DNA from: Brasenia schreberi | Taxonomy: Eukaryota; Streptophyta; Magnoliopsida; Nymphaeales; Cabombaceae | Assembly (NCBI GenBank): GCA_036023115.1 | Contig: JAYKKT010000073.1 | Location: 10,210,001 to 10,274,000, forward strand | Reading direction: 5' to 3' | DNA length: 64,000 nucleotides | In this document: in pieces, positions 26,461 to 62,584 of the stretch | How the letters are laid out: the number at the start of each line of letters is the position of its first letter | How positions within the stretch are numbered: the stretch's first letter is position 1 | Notes under the pieces: generated by a model | The model's input: the letters and a program-made list of their open reading frames with translations, nothing else | What the model was told of the DNA's origin: nothing | The model's database searches: none | Position numbers and translations under genes: made by a program

Positions 26461-27416
26461 TGAAAAGCTTTAAGAGTCAAGCCCTTAACTCTAAGAAGTG
26501 GCCCCACTTCACACTCATAGGTTGACTCTATTAGAAGTGCCACGATAATAAGCACTTCAACAAATGTATAAATATGCTATAGGTCCATTAAGAGCAAAGC
26601 TCAACCTTCCTCTTTATTTCTTATGGGACCAAGAACTTTTGCCTTAGAATGATCATAATTTAGTAAGTACTTGCAATCACTCTAATGACGTACTTTACTC
26701 ATTGAACTAAAGACTTGATGTAACTCAAGTGTGAGTCCATTAGTGATCATTTAAGATATCGGCTTGAGTCACATCCCTATCGATGCTTTCCACATCAAAT
26801 CCCTTGTTAATCCTTTCATCAAAGGATATGCAAGATTTTGTTTTGTTCTTATATAAATAACAAAAATCACTCCATTTGTAATCAAATCTTTCACATAGCT
26901 ATGTCTTATTCGATGTGTCTAAAATTTCCATTATACACTTGGCTATATGCCTATACAAGTGTTGATTGGCTATCACAATGCACTATGATTGGTGACAAAT
27001 GTTTTGGTCATATTGGTACTTCATGAAGCAAGTTTCTAAGCCATTCAACTACCCGTATGCCACAACTAGAGCTATAAATTCTGCAACTATAATGGAGTTG
27101 GCAATGTATGTTTGTTCCTTAGATCCGTAAGAAATAGCACCCCACTAAAAGTGAAGACCCAATCGCTTGTTGAAGTATAGTTTTTGTATAACTTACCCAA
27201 TTGCATCTAAATATCCTTCTAAAATGAAGGACTTCCATTATAGATTAAACAATAATTAATTGTTCTTTTTAGGTATTTTAATACCCTTCGGACACCATGC
27301 AGTTGGTCCTTACTTAGATTGCTTGTATAGCGACTCGGTTTTCTAATAGCATAAGCAATATTTGGTCATGTACACGTCATAACATACATCAAACATCCAA
27401 TTATTTTTGTATAAAC

Positions 27417-28150
27417 TTATTGTGCAACTGGACAACCACTATTTGGTACTAATTTCATGTTTGAGTCTAAAGGTGTAGCAACATGATGATAATCAAATTG
27501 ATCAAATTTCCTTAATACCTTTTCTTTGTAATGATATTGTGATAGTCCTAGACTACTACCATCTCTAGTTATTATTATCCCTCTAATCACATCTTTTACT
27601 CCCATATCTTTCATATCAAAATTACTAGACAAGAATCTCTTTTGTTTTCTACTTCTAAATCAAGATACTAAAGATAAGCATATCGTCCATATATAAACAA
27701 ATCATGACTCCTTTTCTATTATGAAATTTACTATACATATACTTGTTAGATTCACTTATTTTGTATGCATTAGCAAGAACAACTTCATCAAATTTTTGAT
27801 GCCATTACTTACGGGCATGCTTAAGTCCATACAAGGAGTTAACTAGTTTATTAACTTTATTTTCTTGACCAGGAACAACAAACCTTTAGTTGCTTCATGC
27901 ACACCTTTTCACCTAAATCACCATTTAGGAATGTTGTTTTAACATCTATTTGATGAATAACAAATTTATAGATGGAAGTAAAAGCTAAGAGCACTCTAAT
28001 TATAGCAATTCTTGCTATAGGTGCATATGTATCAAAATAGTCAACTCCTTCTTTTTCTATAGACCCCTTAACAACTAATCTTGCCTTAAATTTATTAATG
28101 ATTCCATCTACCTTCATTTTCTTTTTGAAAATACACCAAAGAAGATACAA
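27417..28150 (-). pseudogene. Copia reverse transcriptase remnant
   Basis: The minus-strand frames give FKARLVVKGSIEKEGVDYFD followed by TYAPIARIAIIRVLLAF and VIHQIDVKTTFLNGDLGE, the canonical copia RT start (FKARLVAKG, DVKTAFLNG). Then, after frameshifts, SSNFDMKDMG and a GL.LSQYHYKEKVL-type block follow (normally FDMKDLG and LSQ..Y...IL). The YVDD region lies between them and is not intact. Confidence 0.85.
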
Positions 28151-29846
28151 TTAATTCGTCTTTTACCCAACTTTTTTCTGTTAGGTTTTAGAACTTTTAC
28201 AATAGCCCTGCAATCCTAAACTTTGAACTTCTTTTATTAAAGAGTTCATATTAGGTAATTCAGTTCATTTTAATTAAAACTTTATTGAAAATAAAATAAA
28301 TAATCAATAATATTTTACCTCAATAATCATTCAATAAATTAAAGTATGACAATATAGAATTTACCATAACACTATATTTTTTTTGTTACACTATTTTGTA
28401 ATGCGCAATAAGGAGACATAGTTTAATGTATGCCCATAAACTCAAAATAACTAGGATTATAGTATTCTCATCTCTTGTCAATTCTCAAATACTTAGTGAA
28501 AGTTTTATGTTGTAGTTCTACTTGAGTTTTGAAAATCTTAAACTTTTCCAAAACTCCATGCAAATCATAAACATCTGAATTAATTAAATCTAAAATTTGA
28601 AACTTCTTTAAATTTTTGGAAATAGTAGCATTGGTATATATGTAAGTAGAACATTAATGCATTGACTCATCAATTTTTGGAGTCAAATATGATTTAACCA
28701 TTTCATGTAATTTTTTAAAATTAACATGCCTCAAATGAAAATGCCACAAGTGGTTCTATTTTTACTTGTAGTGGGTTGTCATTTCTTGAGGTTCTAAGAA
28801 ACAAACATTATAACCAATTTCACCATGGTTGTTGAGTTCATTTCTTTAGCTTCGATAGGAAAAGAAGCAAAATGGTTCAGAAATATACTTCATAAGATTT
28901 CGATATGGAAAAAGTCTATGACACTTATATCAATGAATTGTGATAGACAAAGTACATTATCAAAGGCTTATTGTCAAACATATAATAGATAATTTAGACA
29001 TATTGGTGTAAGATATAACTATGTTAAAAATCTTATAAAGATTGGAATAACTTTCATTATCTACAAGATCATAGTTAAATCTTAAAGATCCTTTGACGAA
29101 GGGTCTGACAAGAGATTTCATGCAAAAGACATCAATTGAGATGGCCTAAAACAGGTTTATAAGATCACCAATGATAGAACCTCGGCTCATACTTTGAGTA
29201 ACATCAAGTCTTGAGTTCAATGAGTTAAAGTATATCATTAGAGTAATTGCAAGTACCAATTAATAAATACAACAACAACAACAACAACTAAGCCTTTTCC
29301 CATACTAGACGGGGTTGGCTACATGATTCTTTGTTTCCATAGATCCCTATCGTGTGCCATGTTAGCAGTTAACTCCCAATAAGCTAGTTCATTTTTTATT
29401 GTTTCTTTCCAACACTTTTGTGGTTGTCCTCTACCTCTTTTAATACTTTCCAAATTTAGTTTTTCTAACATTCTTCCAGGTTCTTCTTTCGATCTTCTTT
29501 CTATATGTCCAAACCATCATAAACGATGTTCTCTCATTTTATCCTCTATTGGTACCACTCCTAATTTGTTTCTATTAACCTCATTATGTATATGGTCTTT
29601 TCTTGTATGACCACTCATCTATCTCAACATCTTCATTTTTGTCACAGACATCTTTTGTACATGTTGATGATTAACAACCCAACACTCAAAACCATAAAAC
29701 ATGGCCGACCTAATTGCTGCTCTACAATATTTACCTTTTAAATTTAATGGTATCTTCTTATCACAATGAATACCGGATGCTCCTCTCCATTTTAACCAAT
29801 CAACATTAATTCTATGCGTAACATCTCCATCAATTCTTCCATCACT

Positions 29847-31416
29847 TTAAAAAATTGACCCTAGGTATTTAAAACTTTCCTTTTGGGGGATGCAATGTGT
29901 GCCAATTTTAATTTCTATGTCCTCTGAAGTAACCAAATGATCAAACTCACATTCCATATATTCTGTCTTTATTCTACTAAGTCGGAGGCCTTTGCTTTCT
30001 AATGTTTCCCTCCATAGTTCCAATTTTCTATTAACTTTTTCCTTAGACTCCTCCACTAATACAATGTTATCTGCAAATAACATACACCAAGGTTAACATC
30101 CAATTTTCTAATAAGTATGGACTTAAAGTTGATCCTTGATGTAACCCAATATTAACTTCAAAGAAGTTTGTTGTTCCTTCATGAGTCTTCACACATGTTT
30201 TTCACCATCATACATGTCTCTTACAAGGTTAATATATGTCAATGGGATACCTCTTTTTTCTAAAGTTCTCCAAAGAACCTCCCTCGGTACCCTATCATAA
30301 GCTTTTTCTAGATCAATCAATATCATGTGAAGGTCTTTCTTTTTTGCTCTAAAATGTTTCATAAGACGTCTCAAAAGGTGAATCGCTTCACCAGTAGATC
30401 TGCTTGGCATGAATCCAAATTGGTTCTCTATTGTACTTGATACTTGTTTTAACCTACGTTTCGATAATTCTTTCTCATAATTTCATAGTATGGCTCATTA
30501 ACTTGATACCTCAATAATTCACACAATTTTGAATGTCTCCCTTGTTCTTATATATGGGTATAAGTGTACTTGTTCTCCATTCCTCGGGCATCTTTTGATT
30601 TTTCCATATTTCATTAAATAGTCTTGTGAGCCAAGTGATTCCTATTTCTCCTAGTATTTTCCAAACTTCTATAGGAATATTATCTGGTCCTATCGATTTA
30701 CCACCCTTCGTATATTTAAGAGCCGCTTTGACTTCATTCTTTTGAATACGTCGATAGAAATTATGGTTTATATACTTTTCTGATTTGGCTAATTCTCCTA
30801 AGCTAATACTAACATCTTTATTTTCATTAAAAAAATTATAAAAATAGTTTTTCTATCTATTTCTTATATCATTATTTGCCACTAGAATTTTTTCATCCTC
30901 GTCTTTTATTATCCATCTAACATAATTAAGATATTTAGTTTTCTTATCTCTAGCCCTAGCTATCCTAAAAATATCTCTTTCACCTTCTTTTGAGTTGAGT
31001 TTTTTATATAATGTTCCCAAATTTTAGTTTTTGCTTCACTCACGGCCTTTTTTGCTTCCTTCTTTGGTTTCTTATAAGCCTCTAAAGTTTCATTAGTTTT
31101 CTTAGCATAATGTAATTTGTAACATGCCCTCTTTTGCCTTGATTTTATTTTGTACTACTTCACTCCACCACCAAGCTTCTTTTTGTGCCGGTACACCTCC
31201 CTTAGATACTCCTAACACATCTTTCACTACTTTCCTAATATGTATAGCCATATTGTTCCACATATCACAGGGTGTACCAACATAATTCCAAACATCTCCT
31301 TGAAGGACTTTCTGTTTAAATATATCTTCTTTCTCGCTTTTGAGGTTCCACCATTTAGTCCGAATAGCTCGATGCACTATTTTCTTCTTTGTCCATTTTT
31401 TTATTTGTAAATCCAT
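29847..31416 (-). pseudogene. LINE reverse transcriptase remnant
   Basis: Frames on the minus strand give the pre-RT region (31416-31102), the palm A region [20 protein letters not shown] (30410-30189) with the catalytic Asp residues kept, and the palm C region MLFADNIVL (30083 downward). The second Asp of the catalytic pair is Asn here (FADN for FADD). Stops separate the frames. It would copy LINE RNA if intact. Confidence 0.85.
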
Positions 31417-31560
31417 AACTAAAAGTTGATGTTGAGTGGTTAAGCTTTCTCCTAGAATTACCTTGCAATCTTTACAACACGCTCTATCTTTTTTTCTACA
31501 AATAAAGTAATCAATTTGTGTTTGTGATAAGCCACTCTTATAAGTAATTGAATGTTCATC

Positions 31561-31872
31561 TCATTTTTTGAAGATTGTATTGACTATAAAGAGATCAAAT
31601 GCCATAGCAAAATTTAAAATCTCCCTACCTTCCTCATTTATATCCCCAAAACCAAAGTTTTCATGAATTTCTTGATATCCTAATGCCTCTTTACCGACAT
31701 GTCCATTTAAATCTCCTCCTAAACAAATCATCTCCCTTTGTGGAATCTTTTGAAACACCTTATCTAGCTCTTCCCAAAAAGTTGTCTTTATACTATCTTC
31801 TAGTCCTACTTGGGATGCGTAAGCACAAACTATATTAAAAACTTCTGCTCCTAACACTAATTTCAACGTCAT
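31561..31872 (-). pseudogene. LINE endonuclease remnant
   Basis: A 103-codon frame shows VCAYASQVGLED, then CLGGDLNGHVGKEA with the GD-x-N-x-H catalytic motif, and DINEEGREILNF. It is the same domain as at 18870-19170 and 46987-47304. The N-terminal quarter, including the QETKW motif, is lost through truncation. Confidence 0.85.
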
Positions 31873-32316
31873 GATTCGGTCACCATATCGTTGTATGTCT
31901 ACTACACTCTCCTTTAAATCTTTATTTATGATAATACCAATTAAATAAATATCCTAAGAAAAAGGTACTTGGTCTCATAAAGCGAAAGAACAGGTTAAAC
32001 CTTACTCTTAATAGATCTATAACATATATACATATATATGCTAAAGTGTTTATATGAGGTACGTTTTATAGAGTCTACTGTGAGTATGAAGTAGGACCAC
32101 CTCTTGGAGTCTTGAGCTTGACTCTTAGGGAACACATGAAAAAGGAATAGGAGACAAAGCCTATAAAAATGTGTCAATTGAAACATGACATGTACCGGCA
32201 ATAGAATCTTATATGTAAAACATACATGCTTGTTCAAATGGATTGGATAGTTCAAACCTTGTCTACTATTTAAATGGTGATTTTTTCAAATATATTTTGA
32301 AGAGTGGGGGATTTTT

Positions 32317-33094
32317 TGTTGTATTTTCAAAATTCAAAATATATATTTGGTAAAGGTTATGGGTATCACAATATTGTGACATTAATAGTCACTTTCTTAA
32401 GTAATAATTGTACTCATTAGTAGCACATGTAGTGGTTCTAACTCTTGAGTCTTTTCTAACTGTGATGTGGCATTAAGCACCACTTTATTAGGTGATAATT
32501 GTGCTCATTAATAGCACATGTAGTGGTTAAATTTTTTAGCCATGTTTTGGATGAAGACCCACTTACTTGTGTGATAATGTGCTCATTAATAGCACATGAA
32601 ATGGATGTAATTGAATTTAGTATCCATGTTATAACATTAAGAGTCACCTTGTTGAGTTATAATTATGCTCATTAATATCATATCATGAGTTATATCTTCC
32701 TCATGTCTATATATAGTAGTACTCTAAAAAAAATTCATCCAACTTCCTCTCACTGTACGAGTCCTTTCCTACGTGATTTCCAAGAGAACTTGTAAGTCTA
32801 ATTGTAATGCTAATTGGATTTGCAACATCATCATCTTTGCTTTGTTAGTTTGTCTATGACTCGGTTGCGTTTGTGTAAGATGAACCGAGTGTCTTCGTTG
32901 TATCATAAAGGTATTTGTCGGAGTTCATTGCATTCAGTTATTTGATACCGGTGGCGGTAAATAAATCTAAAGGTTAGTGTTTATCACGCCTCGAAGAATT
33001 ACGCTATTCTAACCTTCTTTTCAAGAGGTTATATTTGATTTCTCGAATGTCAAATACACAAAAACGTGTAGTCTACAAGTGTTCAACTCCAACA
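32317..33094 (+). repeat. Copia 3' LTR with internal tandem units
   Basis: The LTR starts TGTTG straight after a polypurine tract and ends CCAACA, giving the inverted TGTTG/CAACA ends of LTRs. Between about 32380 and 32690 a unit with ATTATGTGCTCATTAATAGC-like sequence occurs four times (CTCATTA near 32413, 32504, 32581 and 32669). A TATATATAG box lies near 32708. Confidence 0.8.
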
Positions 33095-33535
33095 TACATT
33101 AGCTTCAATTTAGACTAAAGGGAGAAACCAGCACGGGCATAAACTTCCGTTCTATATAAAGTGATTTTTCACGCTCTGTACCAGGTAATAAGACCAGGGC
33201 GTCTGCACCAAGATGTCCCTGATCACTCATTTAACAAATTGAAGACGCGTCCCAGTAGAAGAAAGCGACATGGGAAGGCAGAAACTGGGGAAGGACAACT
33301 GCTTCACTCTTCAGTACTTGTGGCCTTGGATGAAGCAAGCTCCTCCAAACGCTTCCACATGTTCCCAGCTTATCTTGAACCTCTTCTTCCTTTGCTTCAT
33401 CCTCCTTGTCCTTGATTATGCATAGCTCAAAGAGCTGAGGATCCAGATCCATGAATATTTTGCTGACATTTAAGGTTTTTAACTGCTTCGTTCGTGGCTG
33501 CTACCATTAAAGATGGCAAGATAATGGGCAGAATG
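33095..33535. other. Non-coding spacer
   Basis: Two overlapping open frames on opposite strands (33161-33415 plus, 33231-33452 minus) have less AT-rich sequence than the surroundings, but neither matches a family I know. Confidence 0.4.
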
Positions 33536-33539
33536 ACCT

Positions 33540-33680
33540 TCCCATTTTGTTTGCTTAAACTATGTGGTACAAGAGGAGTCCGAAGCCTAACACCCACACA
33601 TGCACCCTCTGGGAGTCGAACTCCCCACCAGCAGTAACGGTGCTAGAACGCCATGCCATTGAGCTAACGCTCTGGGTGCT
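33540..33680 (-). mobile_element. Probable tRNA-derived SINE head
   Basis: On the minus strand a 78-nt unit (33679-33602) starts GCACCC and closes with GGGTGC, a perfect 6-bp acceptor-like pairing. Inside are an A box TAGCTCAATGG (33666-33656) and a B box GTTCGACTC (33621-33613), both fitting Pol III promoter consensus. An AGCA/TGCT stem closes a 7-nt anticodon-like loop. The T arm pairs imperfectly, so this is more likely a SINE or tRNA pseudogene than a working tRNA. The 3' border of the SINE body is unknown. Confidence 0.55.
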
Positions 33681-34398
33681 CATCGTTTAGGACTTTGTAG
33701 ATGCGGATCATGAACCATGGCGAAGGAAAACTCCACCATTTATTTTGGTTGAAAATAGACATGCGATATCTTAGACATTCTCTTTCATAACGTGCCCCAA
33801 TCAGAACTCAATCATGTAAATTCACAATGGAGCATTGCAACATTCTTAAATGGTTCAATATGATGATGATTTCGTCTTCCTGTCTAATATGTTTGTTCGT
33901 CGTGCAAATCATCCTCCATAAGGAATCGGATACGACGAGCCTTTGAATCAAGAGGGATTAGTCAATTTGCTATAGTGATACCCTATATGTCAATTACAGT
34001 ATGAGTCTCATGAATCCATCTACACCCAATTGGAATTTGTTATGTTAGACCCTCCCAACGCGGCCCCTTCAAAGCCAATTACAATCTCTATACTTCCACA
34101 AGACGTATTATAGCCAACCCAACATATATGATGAACTGTCACAAAAGAAGAAAGTTGATAGTCTCGAGTTTGCTTTCGTGCCAGTCCGACTTTAAGGTAC
34201 ACTACTGACCATACTGAAAGGTTTAAAGCCATTCATAAAAATCGAGACTATTGGATCCACAATCTAATTAAAGTGTATGAGTAATTGAGGAACGAGAGAC
34301 ATCTTTAACATCAAATAGCCGGTTAGTAGAAAATAGATCATGATTTTTCCTGGACACATTTATAAGTTTATCAGATTGGCAAGAAACTGATTCATGTT

Positions 34399-34399
<1 letters not shown>
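33681..34399. other. Non-coding spacer
   Basis: No recognised gene or element. Confidence 0.5.

Positions 34400-34431
<32 letters not shown>
34400..34431. repeat. Poly(C) tract of 32
   Basis: An unbroken run of 32 C residues lies here, unusual in an AT-rich genome. Its exact length may be a sequencing estimate. Confidence 0.9.
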
Positions 34432-36574
34432 ATCCACTTTTCTCTCTCTGCTTTTTCATTACTTTGTCAATTTATAACAACATAGATGTCTTAAAGATTC
34501 TGCAATTTAAGCATGAGCATGTTGAAGGCCGTTTCATCACGTACTATATGATTAAATATAATAGATGGTTCTCTAACATTGGTATAGCCCAACTGTAATG
34601 ATAATTATCATCTTAAATCTTAATCATCAGTCTTTCTTCGGAGAAGGTGTCCACACGATGCTCCTGTTGCACCAATTGCATTCGGGGTCTTCGAGTGCCA
34701 GCAAGAGAGACGTAGTTATACCCAGATCGCTACTTGCTGGCAACACAATTAGGACTTTACAAGTCTATGACCATCAGGTATTCCTAACGGGGCAATTGAT
34801 TGGGTCATTCAGTTGGACCCAGACCTCATTTGGTTGACTTCAGGTATGTACACAGATGCGCACAACACGCACATGCACACACATATACATGTGTGCAATC
34901 GGTTGGGGTTAGGTCTGGTCCAGGACAGCATGAACGCCACCAGAGATTTCGTCAGGTTTCTTATTTTCCGGCTCGGCTTGTCAGGTAGGGTCCAAAATTG
35001 CCACTCAACAGGACTCCCAAGTTATAAATGCAAGAGCCACATCCAGAAAAGGTGAGAGAATTGAGTAGATTCTTGGTCCAGGACGTTAATTTCATTGCAT
35101 CAGCATCAACTCTGGAGGATCATGAAGCCGCCGCTCATATGAATTGTACTTTGGGAAAGCCTAGAAGCAAAGTTTTGAAAAAAGGAAACAGCCGCTTAAT
35201 GTGATGCAGTTGGAGAAAAATCTACTTTCTCACAGCTTTTTCATTTACAATCTCAATTTTAACAACTTTATCAAGTGGGTGCCATCTGCAGCTAGGGTGA
35301 GGAGTCCAATTCTATCACATTGCTGCAGCTAGTACTTAGCCAAATTGTACATTCACAATTAGAATTCGGTTTGTGGCATCTGATGAACCAGTAGCGGATC
35401 TAAGGTGAGGTGCAGACCAACCTAAATTTGGAAAATAACATGATATCTGTCGACAGACTAGTAACTAGTTTAACTTCGCCATCTAATTTGATGTCAAGAC
35501 CTTACAAATTATAGCACTTGGTAAATTCTTTTTTTATTAATCAAGCAAAAACCATAAAAAATATGGCCAATAAGAAATCAACAAGATGCTTAATTTTTAA
35601 GGACAAATCTAATATAAGTACACGTAGAGAAAGTTTTAAAAAGAATGAAGCCTCATGTTACAAAAGATGAGAATCGGATTACAGAAAGAGAGTTGGAATT
35701 GATTTGAACGAGACAAGAATGAAGCAGGAACAGGAGCTCCCAAGAAAGAGTTGCATATGGTATATACTATTTGGATCCCTAAGTGTGGCACAAGTTCAAG
35801 ACAAACCCACAAAGTTGCATCTAACGTGCTTCTCACATATTGGATAACACATTCTCTAAGAATAGAAATAAATAGACTCTAATAGAAGCTTACCAGATGC
35901 ACAACTCTCTTGACAAACTCCTGACGTGGTTTTCAAGCCGATTCTCTGTCCAGGTGAGAGTGCTTTGTGGTCACTTAGAATAACGAATAAGCACTTCAAT
36001 AAGCATAGGCACCACAACTTTCCATCCTCCATTAAAATCCCCACATGCTTCGGTATACGCTGCAACATCCACATAATATGAGCCAATGCGTCATCCTTTT
36101 GCAAAATAGATTTATTCTCTAGCATATAAGATGGACTTGGCATGAATACGCTGGAGATGAGTCCAGTAGAAGAAAAACGCCCCCCCGAGTCTAACAGCTT
36201 TGCGCAACAACTGGTCTCAAAAATTACATGCAGAAGTTCATTGGACATATGGCCAACATATGACGAGGAACCTCTTACAGGACCATGAAAGCAACAACAT
36301 TCTCACACAAGCAGAGGGAACAAATATGTTTGGACACGTCTCCTAGTAAACGCACCAATATGAAGCTGCTTCCGGAAAAAACAAAGGATAAGAAATTGGG
36401 CTGAATTGAGGAATAATACAAACTAATTGAACTATAATAAAGACAAGGCAACGCGAAGCTTTACACTGCAAACGTTGATGTCGGCCGATAGCACAGGACC
36501 CACAAGGTCAACTATCCATGACCAAGAATGCAGCCGCAAAGCAACAGAATCAGCAGGGTGAATCAAGGAAAAAT
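34432..36574. other. 3' flank of AUG6
   Basis: No firm gene is seen. A 130-codon minus-strand frame at 35856-36248, on the same strand as and 327 bp beyond the AUG6 stop, matches nothing I recognise and may be part of the AUG6 3' untranslated region. AC-repeat words occur at 34858-34890. Confidence 0.45.
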
Positions 36575-60828
<24,254 letters not shown>

Positions 60829-61140
60829 CAACCACAATGCCCCAATTCCCCCAAAACCTCGTCCTCTTTCCTTCTTCTTCTGCTGAGATCCAGAGAGACA
60901 ATCGCCTTATTCTCTTGCGTACGAGAGAGGGAGAGAGAGAGGGATCACGGTTCGACTATTCCGATCTGTCGTTTGAATTTGGTGGACGACGGAGAGAGAG
61001 GGGATGCCTTTCTCTATTTGAAAAGGGTCGTGTATCAACTCCAGTTCGATCCGGTTTTGTTAAACTGGTAACTATGGCCTTAGACTTGCTTAGCAGTTTC
61101 CTAGACGACACGACAACCCGACCGAATCAGAGGTCATAAG
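60829..61140 (-). promoter_or_regulatory. AUG6: AUG6 leader and promoter region
   Basis: Sequence upstream of the AUG6 start is less AT-rich and, on the minus strand, rich in CT runs (about 60925-60945), typical of plant core promoters and leaders. I see no clear TATA box. Open plus-strand frames here and across exon 1 are shadows. Confidence 0.5.
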
Positions 61141-62580
61141 ATCCCGGATCGCATGTGGATCGACCTGAAACAACCCGACTCCCACCCAAGATTACATACA
61201 ATGATACTGGCTGGTTCCAGTTCCACCGGAAACTCCCCACTTTAGTCTCAGGTTTGGTTCTACAGCATTCCTGTTTTGGGTCCACTTCAGTTTTTGTTTA
61301 TCGGGCACCTCAAAGCGTCTAGTAAAATTGTACAAATCCGTTTTCCTTATTTTCTTTATTCTGAAAGGATTTTTTTTATATTTTTAGGTACTTATTCATA
61401 TTTTATAAAGTTATTTTCTATTTGTCAAAGTTATTTTATACAAGATTTTGAGGAATGACTTTCATCCTCCAAGCTAATTAAAACTGTAGAATTCTCTTTA
61501 TATGAACTTTAAAGGGGTTTCTTATCATTGATTCATCAAGCTTTAAAATATTTTTTTTCGTTCCCCATATATGATCATTGCATCAGGGTCAATCTACGAT
61601 CAGCTTGCATCTTCAATATCATCTTCTTTAAAAGCAATAAGCAAAATAAGATTTCCTTGTTCGGATTTCCTCTCCATAAAATTTGATGTTTCTTTCACAT
61701 TATTTTTGAATTCTCAAGAAAAATATCCATTTAACATTTGATTTATCATACCTCTCCAGATTCAGCCTTTCAGATATTCCTCTAATTTGGAAATCGCTCC
61801 TTAAAACTATATGTGCATACTTTCAGCTTTTGAGTTGCGCTCCAAAATGAATCAATTGCTTTTTTCTTAAATATCTTTCTACCTAAAGAAAAATATAAAT
61901 ATAAAAGGATCGATTATGTTTATAAATAAAATTGTATAAAATAATATAAAACAATAAAACCAAATTACAAACATTAAAATTAGAAATTAAATTTGAGATC
62001 CAGATCAATTCACAATTTATGCAATAAGAAAATTCAAAATAAGGGGATAAAACTATCGATCGACAATATCAACCGTCCGGAAAGAGAGGAATGAAAAAAG
62101 AAGCCTGAAAGATCTAAAGGTTCTTATGTTCATCCATCAAAGTTCAAATGACAAAACGTTTGAAAAGGTGACTAGTCTTTTTATATCAAAAGAAGCCTAA
62201 GAGATTCTCAAAACCTCATTCTAAAGAGCGGCTAAAATGAAAAAAGTTTGTCTATAGACTTTATAGGGCAAATTTAAAGACAGACACATGAAGGAATGAG
62301 AATTGGTTTATGATATATTCCTCAGTAGTTATTAATCAAATAAAATGATACAGAAATAATATAAATGATTATTAAGTTATCATACAATTCTTATGGTCTT
62401 TGAGTCAAATATTTAATTATGTTATTGTTGCTATTAAAGAATCCGAAATTTTGGACACCATAATGAATACAAGCTAAGTATAGAATTGGTGGAATAAGCC
62501 TTATAATTGAAAATTTCTTTGAAAAAGAAGAAACATGGTCCCTTTCAAAGGGGTTCAAGACATACAAAAGTAGAAGTTGT
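61141..62580. other. Intergenic DNA
   Basis: No recognised gene. The right part (from about 62080) may be decayed copia gag. Confidence 0.45.
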
Positions 62581-62584
62581 GACA

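Larger units (their letters stand above)
25935..28750 (-). mobile_element. Ty1/copia element, minus strand, 5' truncated
   Basis: From right to left on the minus strand come the gag-pre-integrase and start of integrase (about 28760-28480), the RT N-terminus (28150-27857), the RT thumb (27632-27417), RNase H (about 27140-26890) and a degenerate 3' LTR (about 26460-25935). Order and content are those of copia (integrase before RT). Stops and frame changes occur throughout. It meets a plus-strand fragment of the same family at about 28750. Confidence 0.8.
29271..31943 (-). mobile_element. RTE-type LINE nested in copia, 5' truncated
   Basis: This is a minus-strand LINE whose 3' end is (TTG)n at 29271-29288 (plus-strand CAA repeats). 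It carries the C-terminal segment, the RT and most of the endonuclease, and is truncated at about 31943. The flanks AATTAATAAATA (29258-29269) and AATTAAATAAATA (about 31939-31951) look like an imperfect target duplication. The copia tail reads on across both sides, which supports insertion into copia. Confidence 0.85.
28750..33094 (+). mobile_element. Ty1/copia 3' part, plus strand, split by a LINE
   Basis: From about 28750 the plus strand encodes the end of copia RNase H (EFISLAS at about 28834, then KEAKWFRN, MNCDRQSTLSKAY, RHIGVRYNYV). A tail homologous to 26640-26780 inverted runs to 29270. A LINE interrupts at 29271-31943. The copia tail resumes to a polypurine tract (AGAGTGGGGGA, 32301-32311) and a 3' LTR. 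Only the last third of the element is present. Confidence 0.75.

Noticed and set aside
33161..33452. Overlapping 84- and 73-codon frames on opposite strands
   Set aside because: No family match; only one strand could be real and nothing supports either.
33602..33679. A functional tRNA-Asn gene
   Set aside because: The apparent GTT anticodon lacks U33 and the T arm is mispaired, and the body does not resemble plant tRNA-Asn.
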